A DNA stretch of 7,503 nucleotides from Candidatus Berkelbacteria bacterium (GTDB lineage Bacteria > Patescibacteriota > UBA1384 > UBA12157 > JAENIV01). The position numbers were made by a program, and so were the translations under genes. Below the pieces are notes generated by a model. That model saw only the letters and a list, made by a program, of their open reading frames with translations, searched no databases and was not told the origin of the DNA. Shown one piece after another: positions 1 to 5,284 of the stretch (positions are counted from its first letter, which is position 1; each line of letters begins with the position of its first letter). Location of the stretch: positions 1 through 7,503 of the forward strand of contig JAENIV010000043.1 in the NCBI GenBank assembly GCA_016844295.1, in the 5' to 3' direction.

Positions 1-3
1 TGC

Positions 4-81
4 ATTGTGACCTGAATTCACCCAATTAATAAAAGGGATTGACTTTTAGATAGATTTATGCTATAATTACAGGTTCACAAT
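4..81. repeat. Imperfect inverted repeat bracketing a promoter
   Basis: The left arm at 4-18 reads ATTGTGACCTGAATT. The right arm at 65-81 reads AATTACAGGTTCACAAT, whose reverse complement matches the left arm apart from two single-base insertions. The arms lie about 46 bases apart and enclose the -35 and most of the -10 element of the promoter at 39-67. Such an arrangement could be a paired operator for a dimeric repressor, or a remnant of a small mobile element end. No protein evidence chooses between these. Confidence 0.4.
39..67 (+). promoter_or_regulatory. Strong sigma-70-type promoter with extended -10
   Basis: TTGACT at 39-44 and TATAAT at 62-67 are separated by 17 bases, and a TGC just before the -10 (59-61) gives an extended -10 element. 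Transcription should begin near position 74 and run rightwards. The first thing it would meet is the terminator-like hairpin at 103-136, so the product may be a very short RNA or an attenuated leader for the secreted-protein frame starting at 326. Confidence 0.65.
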
Positions 82-102
82 AAGGTAAGAAAATTGAAAA
101 TT

Positions 103-136
103 AAAGGAGGCTAAGATAAGGTAGGCCTTCTTTTTT
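103..136 (+). terminator. Terminator-like hairpin that buries an SD sequence
   Basis: AAAGGAGGC (103-111) can pair with GCCTTCTTT (125-133), with one G-U pair and a 13-base loop, and the 3' arm runs into six T's (131-136). It resembles a short intrinsic terminator about 60 bases downstream of the predicted transcription start. The 5' arm contains a textbook Shine-Dalgarno sequence, but no ATG, GTG or TTG follows at usable distance, so no gene can be assigned to it. An attenuator or a short RNA end are both possible. Confidence 0.4.
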
Positions 137-325
137 GAACCATATTTTCATTTTTCAGAGTAACGTTTTGACTTTCCTGCTGGCTGAGACCTGTGGAGAG
201 AAGACTCAAAACTTATAGAGTCTGCCCCTCCTTCCCTGGTCTTGGCTAGCATGATGGTCGAAACAGCTTGGACCCTGTTTCGAACACATACGCGTATACA
301 ACATCTGTGCCCGGGAGGCAAGATC
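137..325. other. Gene-free transition from AT-rich to GC-rich DNA
   Basis: Together with 1-136 this makes about 325 bases without a recognisable gene. Base composition changes from AT-rich to GC-rich at roughly 170-240. A weak hairpin (AGACTC 202-207 with GAGTCT 218-223) is the only structure seen. I see no transposase, tRNA or clear target-site duplication at the change. The end carries the ribosome binding site GGGAGG (313-318) for the frame starting at 326. Confidence 0.5.
313..318 (+). promoter_or_regulatory. Ribosome binding site deciding the start at 326
   Basis: GGGAGG lies 7 bases upstream of ATG 326. The same frame is open from an ATG at 242, but that start has no SD and would put 28 residues in front of a clean signal peptide, so 326 is preferred. 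Confidence 0.7.
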
Positions 326-676
326 ATGATTCGCACGCGTTGCACATTGACTCTCATCGTCCTGTTGGTCCTCGTCTCGGCTATCGCGGCCCAGGCGAGT
401 GTGCTGAGTTCCCCGATGGACTACCTCCAGGGGAAGCAGCGGACAACCATTCGGCCGCACGCCGACATCGGCGTGGCCAACTTCTACCCCAAGGAATGGG
501 CGGAGTTGACATCACTCGGGATGAAGTTCTGGCAACAGAGCGACATTACCTATGCCGGCACGACCGTGCAGGCCGACATCCTGGCGAAGTACGGGGACAT
601 GAAGGCCCAGCGCTTCCGTGTCTTCGTATCTGACCCGACGCTTGCGGTAGCCTACTCTCGTGAAACTGATCGGTAG
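326..676 (+). CDS. Secreted protein of unknown function, N-terminal part, ending at an in-frame TAG
   Basis: Function not recognised. The product has a convincing signal peptide: a basic start (MIRTR), a hydrophobic stretch of about 15 residues (LTLIVLLVLVSAIAA) and a likely signal-peptidase I site after AQA near residue 24. About 92 mature residues follow before TAG at 674-676. The same frame continues open after this codon to 1741, with the same GC-rich codon use, so this segment and 734-1741 look like one 472-codon gene with codon 117 read as stop. The flanking codons are CGG TAG AGG, encoding a polar, arginine-rich stretch, so a single CAG-to-TAG change would suffice to create it. Alternatives are a sequencing error, a true nonsense mutation, or readthrough. 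Start chosen by the strong SD GGGAGG. Confidence 0.6.
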   Translation: MIRTRCTLTLIVLLVLVSAIAAQASVLSSPMDYLQGKQRTTIRPHADIGVANFYPKEWAELTSLGMKFWQQSDITYAGTTVQADILAKYGDMKAQRFRVFVSDPTLAVAYSRETDR

Positions 677-733
677 AGGGCGCGCCAGCGACGGGATGCC
701 AAAGAGTGGGACGTCGATGACGACTTCGCCGGG

Positions 734-1741
734 TTGAAAGACTTAGGCGAGTATAAGGGCAGGTATGCCCGCGTCGAGTTCGACACCACAGGTTGGGCGC
801 CGGGGACTTACTATCTGTACCTCGCGTTTCCGCAGAGGGACAAGTACCACCTCTTCTCGGAGGACTCCGTGGCGATTTCGGTCGCCCCGACCCTCCCCGA
901 GGTAGTGGTCGCTATGGGGAACGCAAGTGATGAGGAGCTCCACGACTGGGGTCTCAAGGCGCTCACCCAAGTGATCCCTGCCGAAGAGAACGTGAGGGCC
1001 TCCTTCGACCTGGTATGTTCCGACGGAAGCGTCTTCACGGATGTACGCCCCGCCAGCGGCTCTGCACCCAAGGCAGGGAAGATCCTCGCCTTCTACTCGG
1101 ACGGCTATCAGTATGCGCCATTCCCTATCACGAAGGTCGAGGGTAACCAGGTCTACACCAGTGCCCCATCATCCTTCATGCAGGGTCTCGACTATCGAGA
1201 TCTCCTGCCTGAGTGGGTTGTGGAGGCTTCGGTGTTCACCAAGTGGTCAACAGTCCGGCTCGATGCTGAACAGGAGCGGAATTTGGCTACTTTCCCTGAG
1301 GAAATCAGGGAGCCGATGCGCCAGATGGCACAGGCCGAGTCGCCTGTGAAGCATCTACGCGCGCCCTACTGTCATAACAGGGGCGAGTTGCAGAAGCTCT
1401 GGAGAGAGTATCAGCTCTTCTGCCAGCAGCACAAGACGTATGTGAACGCGCCGACAGCCTTCGTGCCCGTTTCTCGGGCAAAGGAGGTCCGCGTGATCAT
1501 GCTCTCCGCTGGTGGCCGGCCTTACGTGATGCTCGGAAGTCCCGAGCGCACAGAGGCCACCTACAAGGGCATCTTCTCGTTCGGGGTGATTCTGCGGAAC
1601 CCCGATCGGACCACCAACCAAGGTGGTTCGGCCGAAGCCAACAGTGCTGCTGCGAGTTCAAGTTCGTCGGAGTCTAACGCGACGAACAATAACTCGAACA
1701 CGATCGGCATCGATGTCGATCAGCAGCAGCAACAGCAGTAA
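734..1741 (+). CDS. C-terminal part of the amber-interrupted secreted protein, with Ser/Asn-rich polyQ tail
   Basis: Function not recognised. This segment is in the same frame as 326-676. The bases between (677-733) are also open and encode a charged linker, so 734 (a TTG without an SD) is only the first nominal start after the TAG, not a likely real one. In whole-gene numbering, about residues 137-180 contain a beta-rich stretch (FDTTGWAPGTYYLYLAF) typical in style of extracellular Ig-like or beta-sandwich domains. A region of roughly 250 residues without recognised motifs follows. From about residue 436 the protein becomes Ser/Asn-rich and ends NNNSNTIGIDVDQQQQQQ (454-471) at TAA. That ending closely matches residues 68-85 of the next gene product. 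The segment is GC-rich, unlike every gene downstream, suggesting transfer or a chimeric contig. No membrane anchor of its own is visible. Confidence 0.55.
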   Translation: MKDLGEYKGRYARVEFDTTGWAPGTYYLYLAFPQRDKYHLFSEDSVAISVAPTLPEVVVAMGNASDEELHDWGLKALTQVIPAEENVRASFDLVCSDGSVFTDVRPASGSAPKAGKILAFYSDGYQYAPFPITKVEGNQVYTSAPSSFMQGLDYRDLLPEWVVEASVFTKWSTVRLDAEQERNLATFPEEIREPMRQMAQAESPVKHLRAPYCHNRGELQKLWREYQLFCQQHKTYVNAPTAFVPVSRAKEVRVIMLSAGGRPYVMLGSPERTEATYKGIFSFGVILRNPDRTTNQGGSAEANSAAASSSSSESNATNNNSNTIGIDVDQQQQQQ

Positions 1742-1820
1742 CTGGCGGCCAAGCGCCAGTGTCTTACCTCCTCACCCCAAAGGGTGGGGAGGCTCACCCT
1801 GCGTTTTACTTCGGTAAAAC
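1741..1820 (+). other. Three successive hairpins behind the GC-rich gene
   Basis: Three independent stems follow the TAA. ACTGGCG (1741-1747) pairs with CGCCAGT (1754-1760). An 11-bp stem, 1767-1777 with 1782-1792, has the loop CAAA and one G-U pair. GTTTTAC (1803-1809) pairs with GTAAAAC (1814-1820) closed by a TTCG tetraloop. None is followed by a T-tract, so they are not classical intrinsic terminators. They may protect the transcript 3' end or pause polymerase. Composition falls back to AT-rich immediately afterwards. Confidence 0.55.
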
Positions 1821-1863
1821 ACAGAGTCGAGAATAATTATCAAGGTCGAAAAAACTATCTTAA

Positions 1864-1905
1864 TTAGCCCACCCAGGGTGGGTCCGCGATTAGCGGAAAA
1901 GGAAG
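1864..1905 (+). promoter_or_regulatory. Two-hairpin structured leader abutting the ribosome binding site (copy 1)
   Basis: Hairpin 1 is CCCACC (1868-1873) with GGTGGG (1877-1882). Hairpin 2 is TCCGC (1883-1887) with GCGGA (1893-1897), loop GATTA. The SD AAAAGGA follows directly (1897-1903), and ATG is at 1910. The same arrangement occurs before rplL at 7014-7054, with a differently sequenced but still paired first stem. The shared architecture suggests a cis-acting RNA element that controls or boosts translation. I do not recognise it as a named family. Confidence 0.6.
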
Positions 1906-1909
1906 TAAA

Positions 1910-2467
1910 ATGAACAAATTATTAATTACCTTAGGAACTGGCTTAATCGCCTTAGCTTTCCCTGTGGTCGCGAATGCTGATGCTTATGCAGAAGCAGACT
2001 CTGGCTCAGGAACTGCGAGCGCTTATGCCGGAAGTTCCAACGTTAACTCAGGCTCGGTTACTAGTTCTTCAAACAGTTCTAGTTCGAGCTCAAGTTCAAG
2101 CACTGCAGTAAACAACAATACTAATAATATTAGTGTTGATGTTTCTCAGCAGCAACAACAGCAGCAAATTGTTGATGGCGATGAAGATTCAAATGATGGT
2201 GGTCAGCAACAACAGCAAGACCAAGACAACAACGGTCAGCAACAACAGCAGCAACAGGGTGGAGACGAACAGTCGCAAACTCAGACCCAAAACGGTCAAA
2301 GTCAACAGCAACAGCAAAAACAGGTTGCTAAGGCTTCGACTGCCAAAGAGTTACCAAACTCGGGTGCTGAAGTCGCTATTCCATTTGCTTTAGCGACCCT
2401 TGGTACAACTGTCGCCGGTTACATTCGTAACAAGCGTCAGTTAGCCAATCTATCGTTTCTTAAGTAA
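1910..2467 (+). CDS. LPxTG-like cell-surface protein, Ser/Asn/polyQ-rich
   Basis: A 185-residue secreted, low-complexity surface protein with no recognisable enzymatic domain. Residues 1-23 form a signal peptide (MNKLLITLGTGLIALAFPVV, cleavage after ANA). Residues about 30-66 are Ser-rich. Residues 68-86 read NNNTNNISVDVS plus seven Gln. Residues 87-137 alternate acidic/Asn/Gly patches with several Gln runs of five to seven. Residues 148-152 are LPNSG, followed by a hydrophobic helix (about 153-171) and RNKR (173-176), the layout of a sortase sorting signal, with Ser in place of the usual Thr. A short tail follows the basic patch. The Gln codons mix CAA and CAG, so the tracts are not simple triplet slippage. 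It sits behind a structured leader with a good SD and ahead of a strong terminator. The role could be a surface spacer, adhesin or amyloid-like scaffold. No sortase gene lies in the window. Confidence 0.8.
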   Translation: MNKLLITLGTGLIALAFPVVANADAYAEADSGSGTASAYAGSSNVNSGSVTSSSNSSSSSSSSSTAVNNNTNNISVDVSQQQQQQQIVDGDEDSNDGGQQQQQDQDNNGQQQQQQQGGDEQSQTQTQNGQSQQQQQKQVAKASTAKELPNSGAEVAIPFALATLGTTVAGYIRNKRQLANLSFLK

Positions 2468-2472
2468 TGTTA

Positions 2473-2497
2473 AGATTGGACCTTAGAGGTTCAATCT
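2473..2497 (+). other. Perfect 11-bp hairpin after the polyQ gene
   Basis: AGATTGGACCT (2473-2483) pairs throughout with AGGTTCAATCT (2487-2497), with one G-U pair and the three-base loop TAG. It starts 5 bases after the stop codon. No T-tract follows directly, so it is better seen as an mRNA 3'-end or processing structure than as a terminator. Confidence 0.5.
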
Positions 2498-2514
2498 GGA
2501 AAATATATAGTTTT

Positions 2515-2544
2515 TCGGCCCAAGGCCGATCAGCCAAGGGCTGA
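2515..2544 (+). other. Back-to-back mini-hairpins
   Basis: TCGGCC (2515-2520) pairs with GGCCGA (2524-2529) around CAA. Immediately next, TCAGCC (2530-2535) pairs with GGCTGA (2539-2544) around AAG. The two six-bp stems touch without a spacer and have three-base loops. Function unknown. They lie between the 3' hairpin of the polyQ gene and the terminator at 2568. Confidence 0.5.
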
Positions 2545-2567
2545 CATCGTACCTTTACTATAGAAAA

Positions 2568-2603
2568 ACAAGAAAGCCGCCCCTCAAAAGGCGGTTTTCT
2601 TGT
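2568..2603. terminator. Strong, bidirectional-type intrinsic terminator
   Basis: A 14-bp stem: 2568-2581 (ACAAGAAAGCCGCC) pairs with 2590-2603 (GGCGGTTTTCTTGT) with one G-U pair and an eight-base loop. The A-rich left arm and T-rich right arm allow it to work in either direction. It separates the surface-protein gene from the prfB operon. Its last bases overlap the -35 element of the prfB promoter. Confidence 0.85.
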
Positions 2604-2628
2604 ATCGGGTGATTTTTCAAGATATAAT
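2600..2628 (+). promoter_or_regulatory. prfB promoter, probably giving a leaderless mRNA
   Basis: TTGTAT (2600-2605) and TATAAT (2623-2628) are 17 bases apart. The prfB ATG lies only 7 bases beyond the -10, at the expected transcription start, and no SD can fit. The mRNA is therefore predicted to begin at or within a base or two of the start codon. The promoter at 6141-6167 has the same -10 to ATG spacing. Confidence 0.65.
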
Positions 2629-2634
2629 TTATCT

Positions 2635-3609
2635 ATGGCAACCAAAGAAGAATTAAAAAATTTATTAAAAATCGATGGAAAAACAGCCAAGATTAATGCG
2701 CTTGAAACGGAAATGAATAATCCGTCTTTTTGGGCTAACCAGGAAGAATCACAATTAAAAACTCAGGAACTGGCAATTTTACAAAAGGAAATCAATGAAT
2801 TCGAACAAGCCCAAACTCCAGAAGATCTTCACAAGTTAGAATTAAAGGCCACATTATCCGGTAAGTACGATTTTAATAACGCCATATTATCCATCCATTC
2901 TGGCGCCGGTGGAACGGAAGCCCAAGACTGGTCGGAAATGCTCCTTAGAATGTTTGAAAGGTTTGCTGAACGCCGTGGTTTTAAATATGTAATATTAGAA
3001 ATATCTCCTGGGGAAGAAGCGGGGATTAAATCAACGACGATAAAAATTTCCGGACCTTATACTTTTGGATTTTTAAAAAGCGAAGCTGGAGTCCATCGAT
3101 TAGTACGTATCAGTCCTTTCGATTCTGACAAGGCCAGACACACGAGTTTTGCTTTAGTCGAAGTTATCCCCGAAATTATTCACACTGGTGAAGTTGGGAT
3201 TGAGGAAAAGGATTTACGAATCGATGTTTATCGTGCCAAGGGTCATGGTGGTCAGGGCGTAAACACTACCGATTCGGCAGTCCGAATTACCCACCTTCCT
3301 ACAGGAATTGTAGTCTCGTGCCAGAATGAAAGATCACAACTCCAAAATAAAGCCTTGGCGCTCAAAGTTTTACAATCCAAGTTATTAGCATTAAAATTAA
3401 AAGAGCAAAAGGATGAAGAAATCAAACTGCGGGGCGAACATTTATCTGCGGGTTGGGGAAATCAAATACGCTCTTACGTATTGCATCCATACAAACAAGT
3501 GAAAGATCATCGGACAGAATATACTTCCACGAATCCCGAAGATGTCTTAAAGGGTAATATCGATCAATTCATAGAAAGTTATTTAATAGAAAATAGTAAA
3601 AAGCAATAG
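2635..3609 (+). CDS. prfB: Peptide chain release factor 2 (RF2)
   Basis: RF2 recognises UAA and UGA stop codons in the ribosomal A site and triggers peptidyl-tRNA hydrolysis. The 324-residue product has the N-terminal coiled helical domain, then GAGGTEAQDW (90-99), the RF2-type stop-recognition tripeptide SPF (160-162, in RISPFDSDKARHTSF) and the catalytic GGQ (205-207) within GHGGQGVNTTDSAVRITHLP. It is about 40 residues shorter than the E. coli protein (365), the loss being in the N-terminal helical domain. The residue after GGQ is Gly where most homologues have His. The frame is continuous, so the programmed +1 frameshift found in many prfB genes is absent. It starts at the first ATG after a -10 box without an SD and heads the operon prfB-ybaB-ZIP-pth-rplA. 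Identification is secure. Confidence 0.95.
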   Translation: MATKEELKNLLKIDGKTAKINALETEMNNPSFWANQEESQLKTQELAILQKEINEFEQAQTPEDLHKLELKATLSGKYDFNNAILSIHSGAGGTEAQDWSEMLLRMFERFAERRGFKYVILEISPGEEAGIKSTTIKISGPYTFGFLKSEAGVHRLVRISPFDSDKARHTSFALVEVIPEIIHTGEVGIEEKDLRIDVYRAKGHGGQGVNTTDSAVRITHLPTGIVVSCQNERSQLQNKALALKVLQSKLLALKLKEQKDEEIKLRGEHLSAGWGNQIRSYVLHPYKQVKDHRTEYTSTNPEDVLKGNIDQFIESYLIENSKKQ

Positions 3610-3634
3610 AATAAATTGCGACATAGGAGTAAAA

Positions 3635-3940
3635 ATGGGAACATTTGACAAGGCAAGACAACTTTACGATTTGCAAAAAAAGGCCAGAGCTATTCAAAAA
3701 GATTTAAAAGCAACTGAGGTTGAAGCCAAAGCTGCAGACGGTCAGGTGATGGTTGTTTTTAATGGTGAACAACATATAACTGAAATTAATATTGAAGAAT
3801 CTATGCTTGCGCCGGACAAAAAAAAAGATTTAGAAAAAGCATTAATCCAGGCAATCTCTGAAAGTTTATCGCGGGTTCAGGCAATTGCTGCTGAAAAAAT
3901 GAAAGCAATCGCCGGAGATTTAAATATTCCGGGGTTATAA
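3635..3940 (+). CDS. ybaB: YbaB/EbfC family nucleoid-associated protein
   Basis: A 101-residue protein of the YbaB/EbfC family, small dimeric DNA-binding proteins that associate with the nucleoid. It shows the family pattern: an N-terminal helix rich in Lys/Gln (about 5-30), a beta-strand core (GQVMVVFNGEQHITEINIEE, about 36-55), then an amphipathic helix ending in an Ala/Lys-rich C-terminus with the sequence DLNIPGL. Length is typical. The SD AGGAG (3625-3629) lies 5 bases before ATG, 25 bases after prfB. In many bacteria the gene neighbours recR or dnaX. Neither is present here, where it sits among translation genes. Confidence 0.9.
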   Translation: MGTFDKARQLYDLQKKARAIQKDLKATEVEAKAADGQVMVVFNGEQHITEINIEESMLAPDKKKDLEKALIQAISESLSRVQAIAAEKMKAIAGDLNIPGL

Positions 3941-3959
3941 ATTTTAAAAAAGGGGATTT

Positions 3960-4688
3960 ATGAGTCAAGCAATAACATATGGTTTTTTATCAATTTTACC
4001 CTTAATTACCGGGGCAATTTTCGGGACATGTTTTAAGGTTAAGGGGAAATTTATTGGCATTATTGCCGCCTTGGGCTCTGGGGCAATGATTGGGGCTCTT
4101 ACATTTGGACTAATGGAAGAATCATTTAAACTCGGCGGATTGGGTAACGCCATAGTTGGTTTTATTGCTGGTGGACTAATATTTATTTTGGGCGACTTGA
4201 TTATTATGAAAATAGGCGGACGAGGCCATAAAAGGATTTATCCAACTAAAAACTCTACCGGTTGGGGGATAATTTTAGCGGCCATTCTAGATGGTATTCC
4301 CGAGTCAATTGCTTTAGGCGCGAGTTTAATCGTAAATAAAAATTTAGGCTTTTTGGTATTAATTGGGATCATTTTAAACAATTTGCCAGAAGCAATGTCA
4401 TCGGCTTATGATTTGAAAAAGGCATCCAAAACAGCTAAAGAGATTATGACAATTTGGATTTTTGTTGCATTATTAATATTTATTTTTGTTATACTTGGTA
4501 ATACGGTTTTTGCCAATATGTCTAGCCATGCCAACGCTACAATTCAGGCTTTTGCCGCTGGATCAATCCTGGCCATGTTAGCTTCAACAATGATGCCTGA
4601 GGCATTTCAAGAAAGCGGCCTCGATGCCTCTTTGGCGACAATAGTTGGATTTTTGGGGATATTTATACTCTCAAAGGCGGGAATATGA
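3960..4688 (+). CDS. ZIP-family divalent metal transporter
   Basis: An integral membrane protein of 242 residues, about seven to eight hydrophobic segments, matching the ZIP (Zrt/Irt-like) family, which moves zinc, iron or related cations into the cytoplasm. The two helices that usually carry the metal-site motifs HNxPEG and HExPHE read DGIPES (111-116) and NNLPEA (140-145). The Pro-Glu pairs are kept but the His residues are replaced by Asp/Asn. Glu53/Glu54 in the second helix and MPEAF (212-216) add possible ligands. A His/Arg-containing loop (GGRGHKR, 86-92) precedes the central helices. The substrate cannot be told from sequence. SD AGGGGA (3951-3956) lies close to the start. The stop overlaps the pth start (ATGA), so translational coupling is likely. 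Confidence 0.85.
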   Translation: MSQAITYGFLSILPLITGAIFGTCFKVKGKFIGIIAALGSGAMIGALTFGLMEESFKLGGLGNAIVGFIAGGLIFILGDLIIMKIGGRGHKRIYPTKNSTGWGIILAAILDGIPESIALGASLIVNKNLGFLVLIGIILNNLPEAMSSAYDLKKASKTAKEIMTIWIFVALLIFIFVILGNTVFANMSSHANATIQAFAAGSILAMLASTMMPEAFQESGLDASLATIVGFLGIFILSKAGI

Positions 4689-5239
4689 GACTAATTGTCG
4701 GTTTAGGTAACCCCGGCAATAAATATACGCAAACGCGTCACAATATTGGTTTTCAAATTTTAGAAAAAATTGCCCAAAAAAGAGGGATTGTGTTTCGTTT
4801 AGAGCCGCATTATGACTCTCGTTTCGCCGAGATGGGGGAACTTGATAATAGAATTAAACTAGTCCAGCCACAAACATTTATGAATGAATCAGGAAAAGCC
4901 GTTTTATCTTGTAAAGATTATTGGAAAGTTGACAGCGAAGATATTTGGGTAATTCATGATGATGTTGACCTGGAATTAGGAAAAATCAGAATAGTTTTAG
5001 GCGGCTCTTCGGCGGGGCACAAAGGCGTCCAATCAATTATCGATAAAATAGGCGAAAGTTTTTGGAGAATTAGAATCGGAGTAGGTAAATCTGATAAAAT
5101 TACCACAGATGATTGGGTTTTAATGGATTTTCAGAAGGAAGATGATGAACAGGTCAAACAAATAATTGACAAGACGGCGGATTTTGTGTTAGACTCTTTG
5201 AGTCAAAGTATAAGCGAGAATACTATTAATATTAATTAG
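4685..5239 (+). CDS. pth: Peptidyl-tRNA hydrolase
   Basis: Cleaves the ester bond of peptidyl-tRNAs that drop off the ribosome, recycling tRNA in the cytosol. The 184-residue product begins with GLGNPGNKYTQTRHNIGF, holding Asn9 and the catalytic His19. TFMNESG carries Asn67. HDDVDL carries the Asp (92/93) that polarises the catalytic His, and GGSSAGHKGVQS carries His112. The usual Asn following that His is Lys here. Length is close to the bacterial norm (about 190). The start overlaps the ZIP gene stop by four bases. A purine-rich stretch AAAGGCGGGA (just upstream, within the ZIP gene) could serve as a weak SD. The stop codon overlaps the first base of the L1-site-like structure that precedes rplA. 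Confidence 0.95.
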   Translation: MRLIVGLGNPGNKYTQTRHNIGFQILEKIAQKRGIVFRLEPHYDSRFAEMGELDNRIKLVQPQTFMNESGKAVLSCKDYWKVDSEDIWVIHDDVDLELGKIRIVLGGSSAGHKGVQSIIDKIGESFWRIRIGVGKSDKITTDDWVLMDFQKEDDEQVKQIIDKTADFVLDSLSQSISENTININ

Positions 5240-5279
5240 TGGAAGTCTACCATAGGTGGACGTTAATACCACGAAAGGA
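5239..5279 (+). promoter_or_regulatory. Probable uL1 autoregulatory site (23S L1-stalk mimic)
   Basis: GTGG (5239-5242) pairs with CCAC (5269-5272). Inside, GTCTACC (5245-5251) pairs with GGTGGAC (5255-5261) with one G-U pair and loop ATA. The single-stranded AATA joins directly to CCAC, giving AATACCAC, as in the L1-binding helix 76 region of 23S rRNA (AAATACCAC in E. coli). uL1 is known to repress its own mRNA by binding such mimics. The SD AAAGGA (5274-5279) follows at once, so bound uL1 would block rplA initiation. ATG is at 5285. Confidence 0.65.
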
Positions 5280-5284
5280 TTTAA

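Noticed and set aside
3..29. Possible C-terminal end of an upstream gene (open to TAA at 27-29)
   Set aside because: Only eight codons are visible and no family feature can be read from them.
268..300. TTGGAC ... TATACA as a promoter inside the GC-rich part
   Set aside because: The spacer would be 21 bases, too long for a sigma-70-type promoter.
242..328. Earlier ATG at 242 as start of the secreted protein
   Set aside because: It lacks an SD and would place 28 unrelated residues before a well-formed signal peptide, whereas ATG 326 has GGGAGG at the right distance.
150..1830. Terminal inverted repeats or target duplications at the GC-island edges
   Set aside because: Only a six-base match (CAGAGT) was found on the two sides, which is expected by chance.
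1831..1866. Promoter for the polyQ gene (TTATCA / TATCTT)
   Set aside because: The spacing is only 13 bases and both boxes are weak; transcription may come from upstream.
1680..2320. Simple CAG/CAA microsatellite expansion as origin of the Gln tracts
   Set aside because: CAA and CAG codons are mixed irregularly and the tracts are interrupted by Asp, Asn, Gly and Ser codons, so pure slippage does not fit.
2635..2720. Programmed +1 frameshift in prfB
   Set aside because: The frame is uninterrupted from ATG to TAG with no in-frame UGA or CTTTGA-type slippery site.
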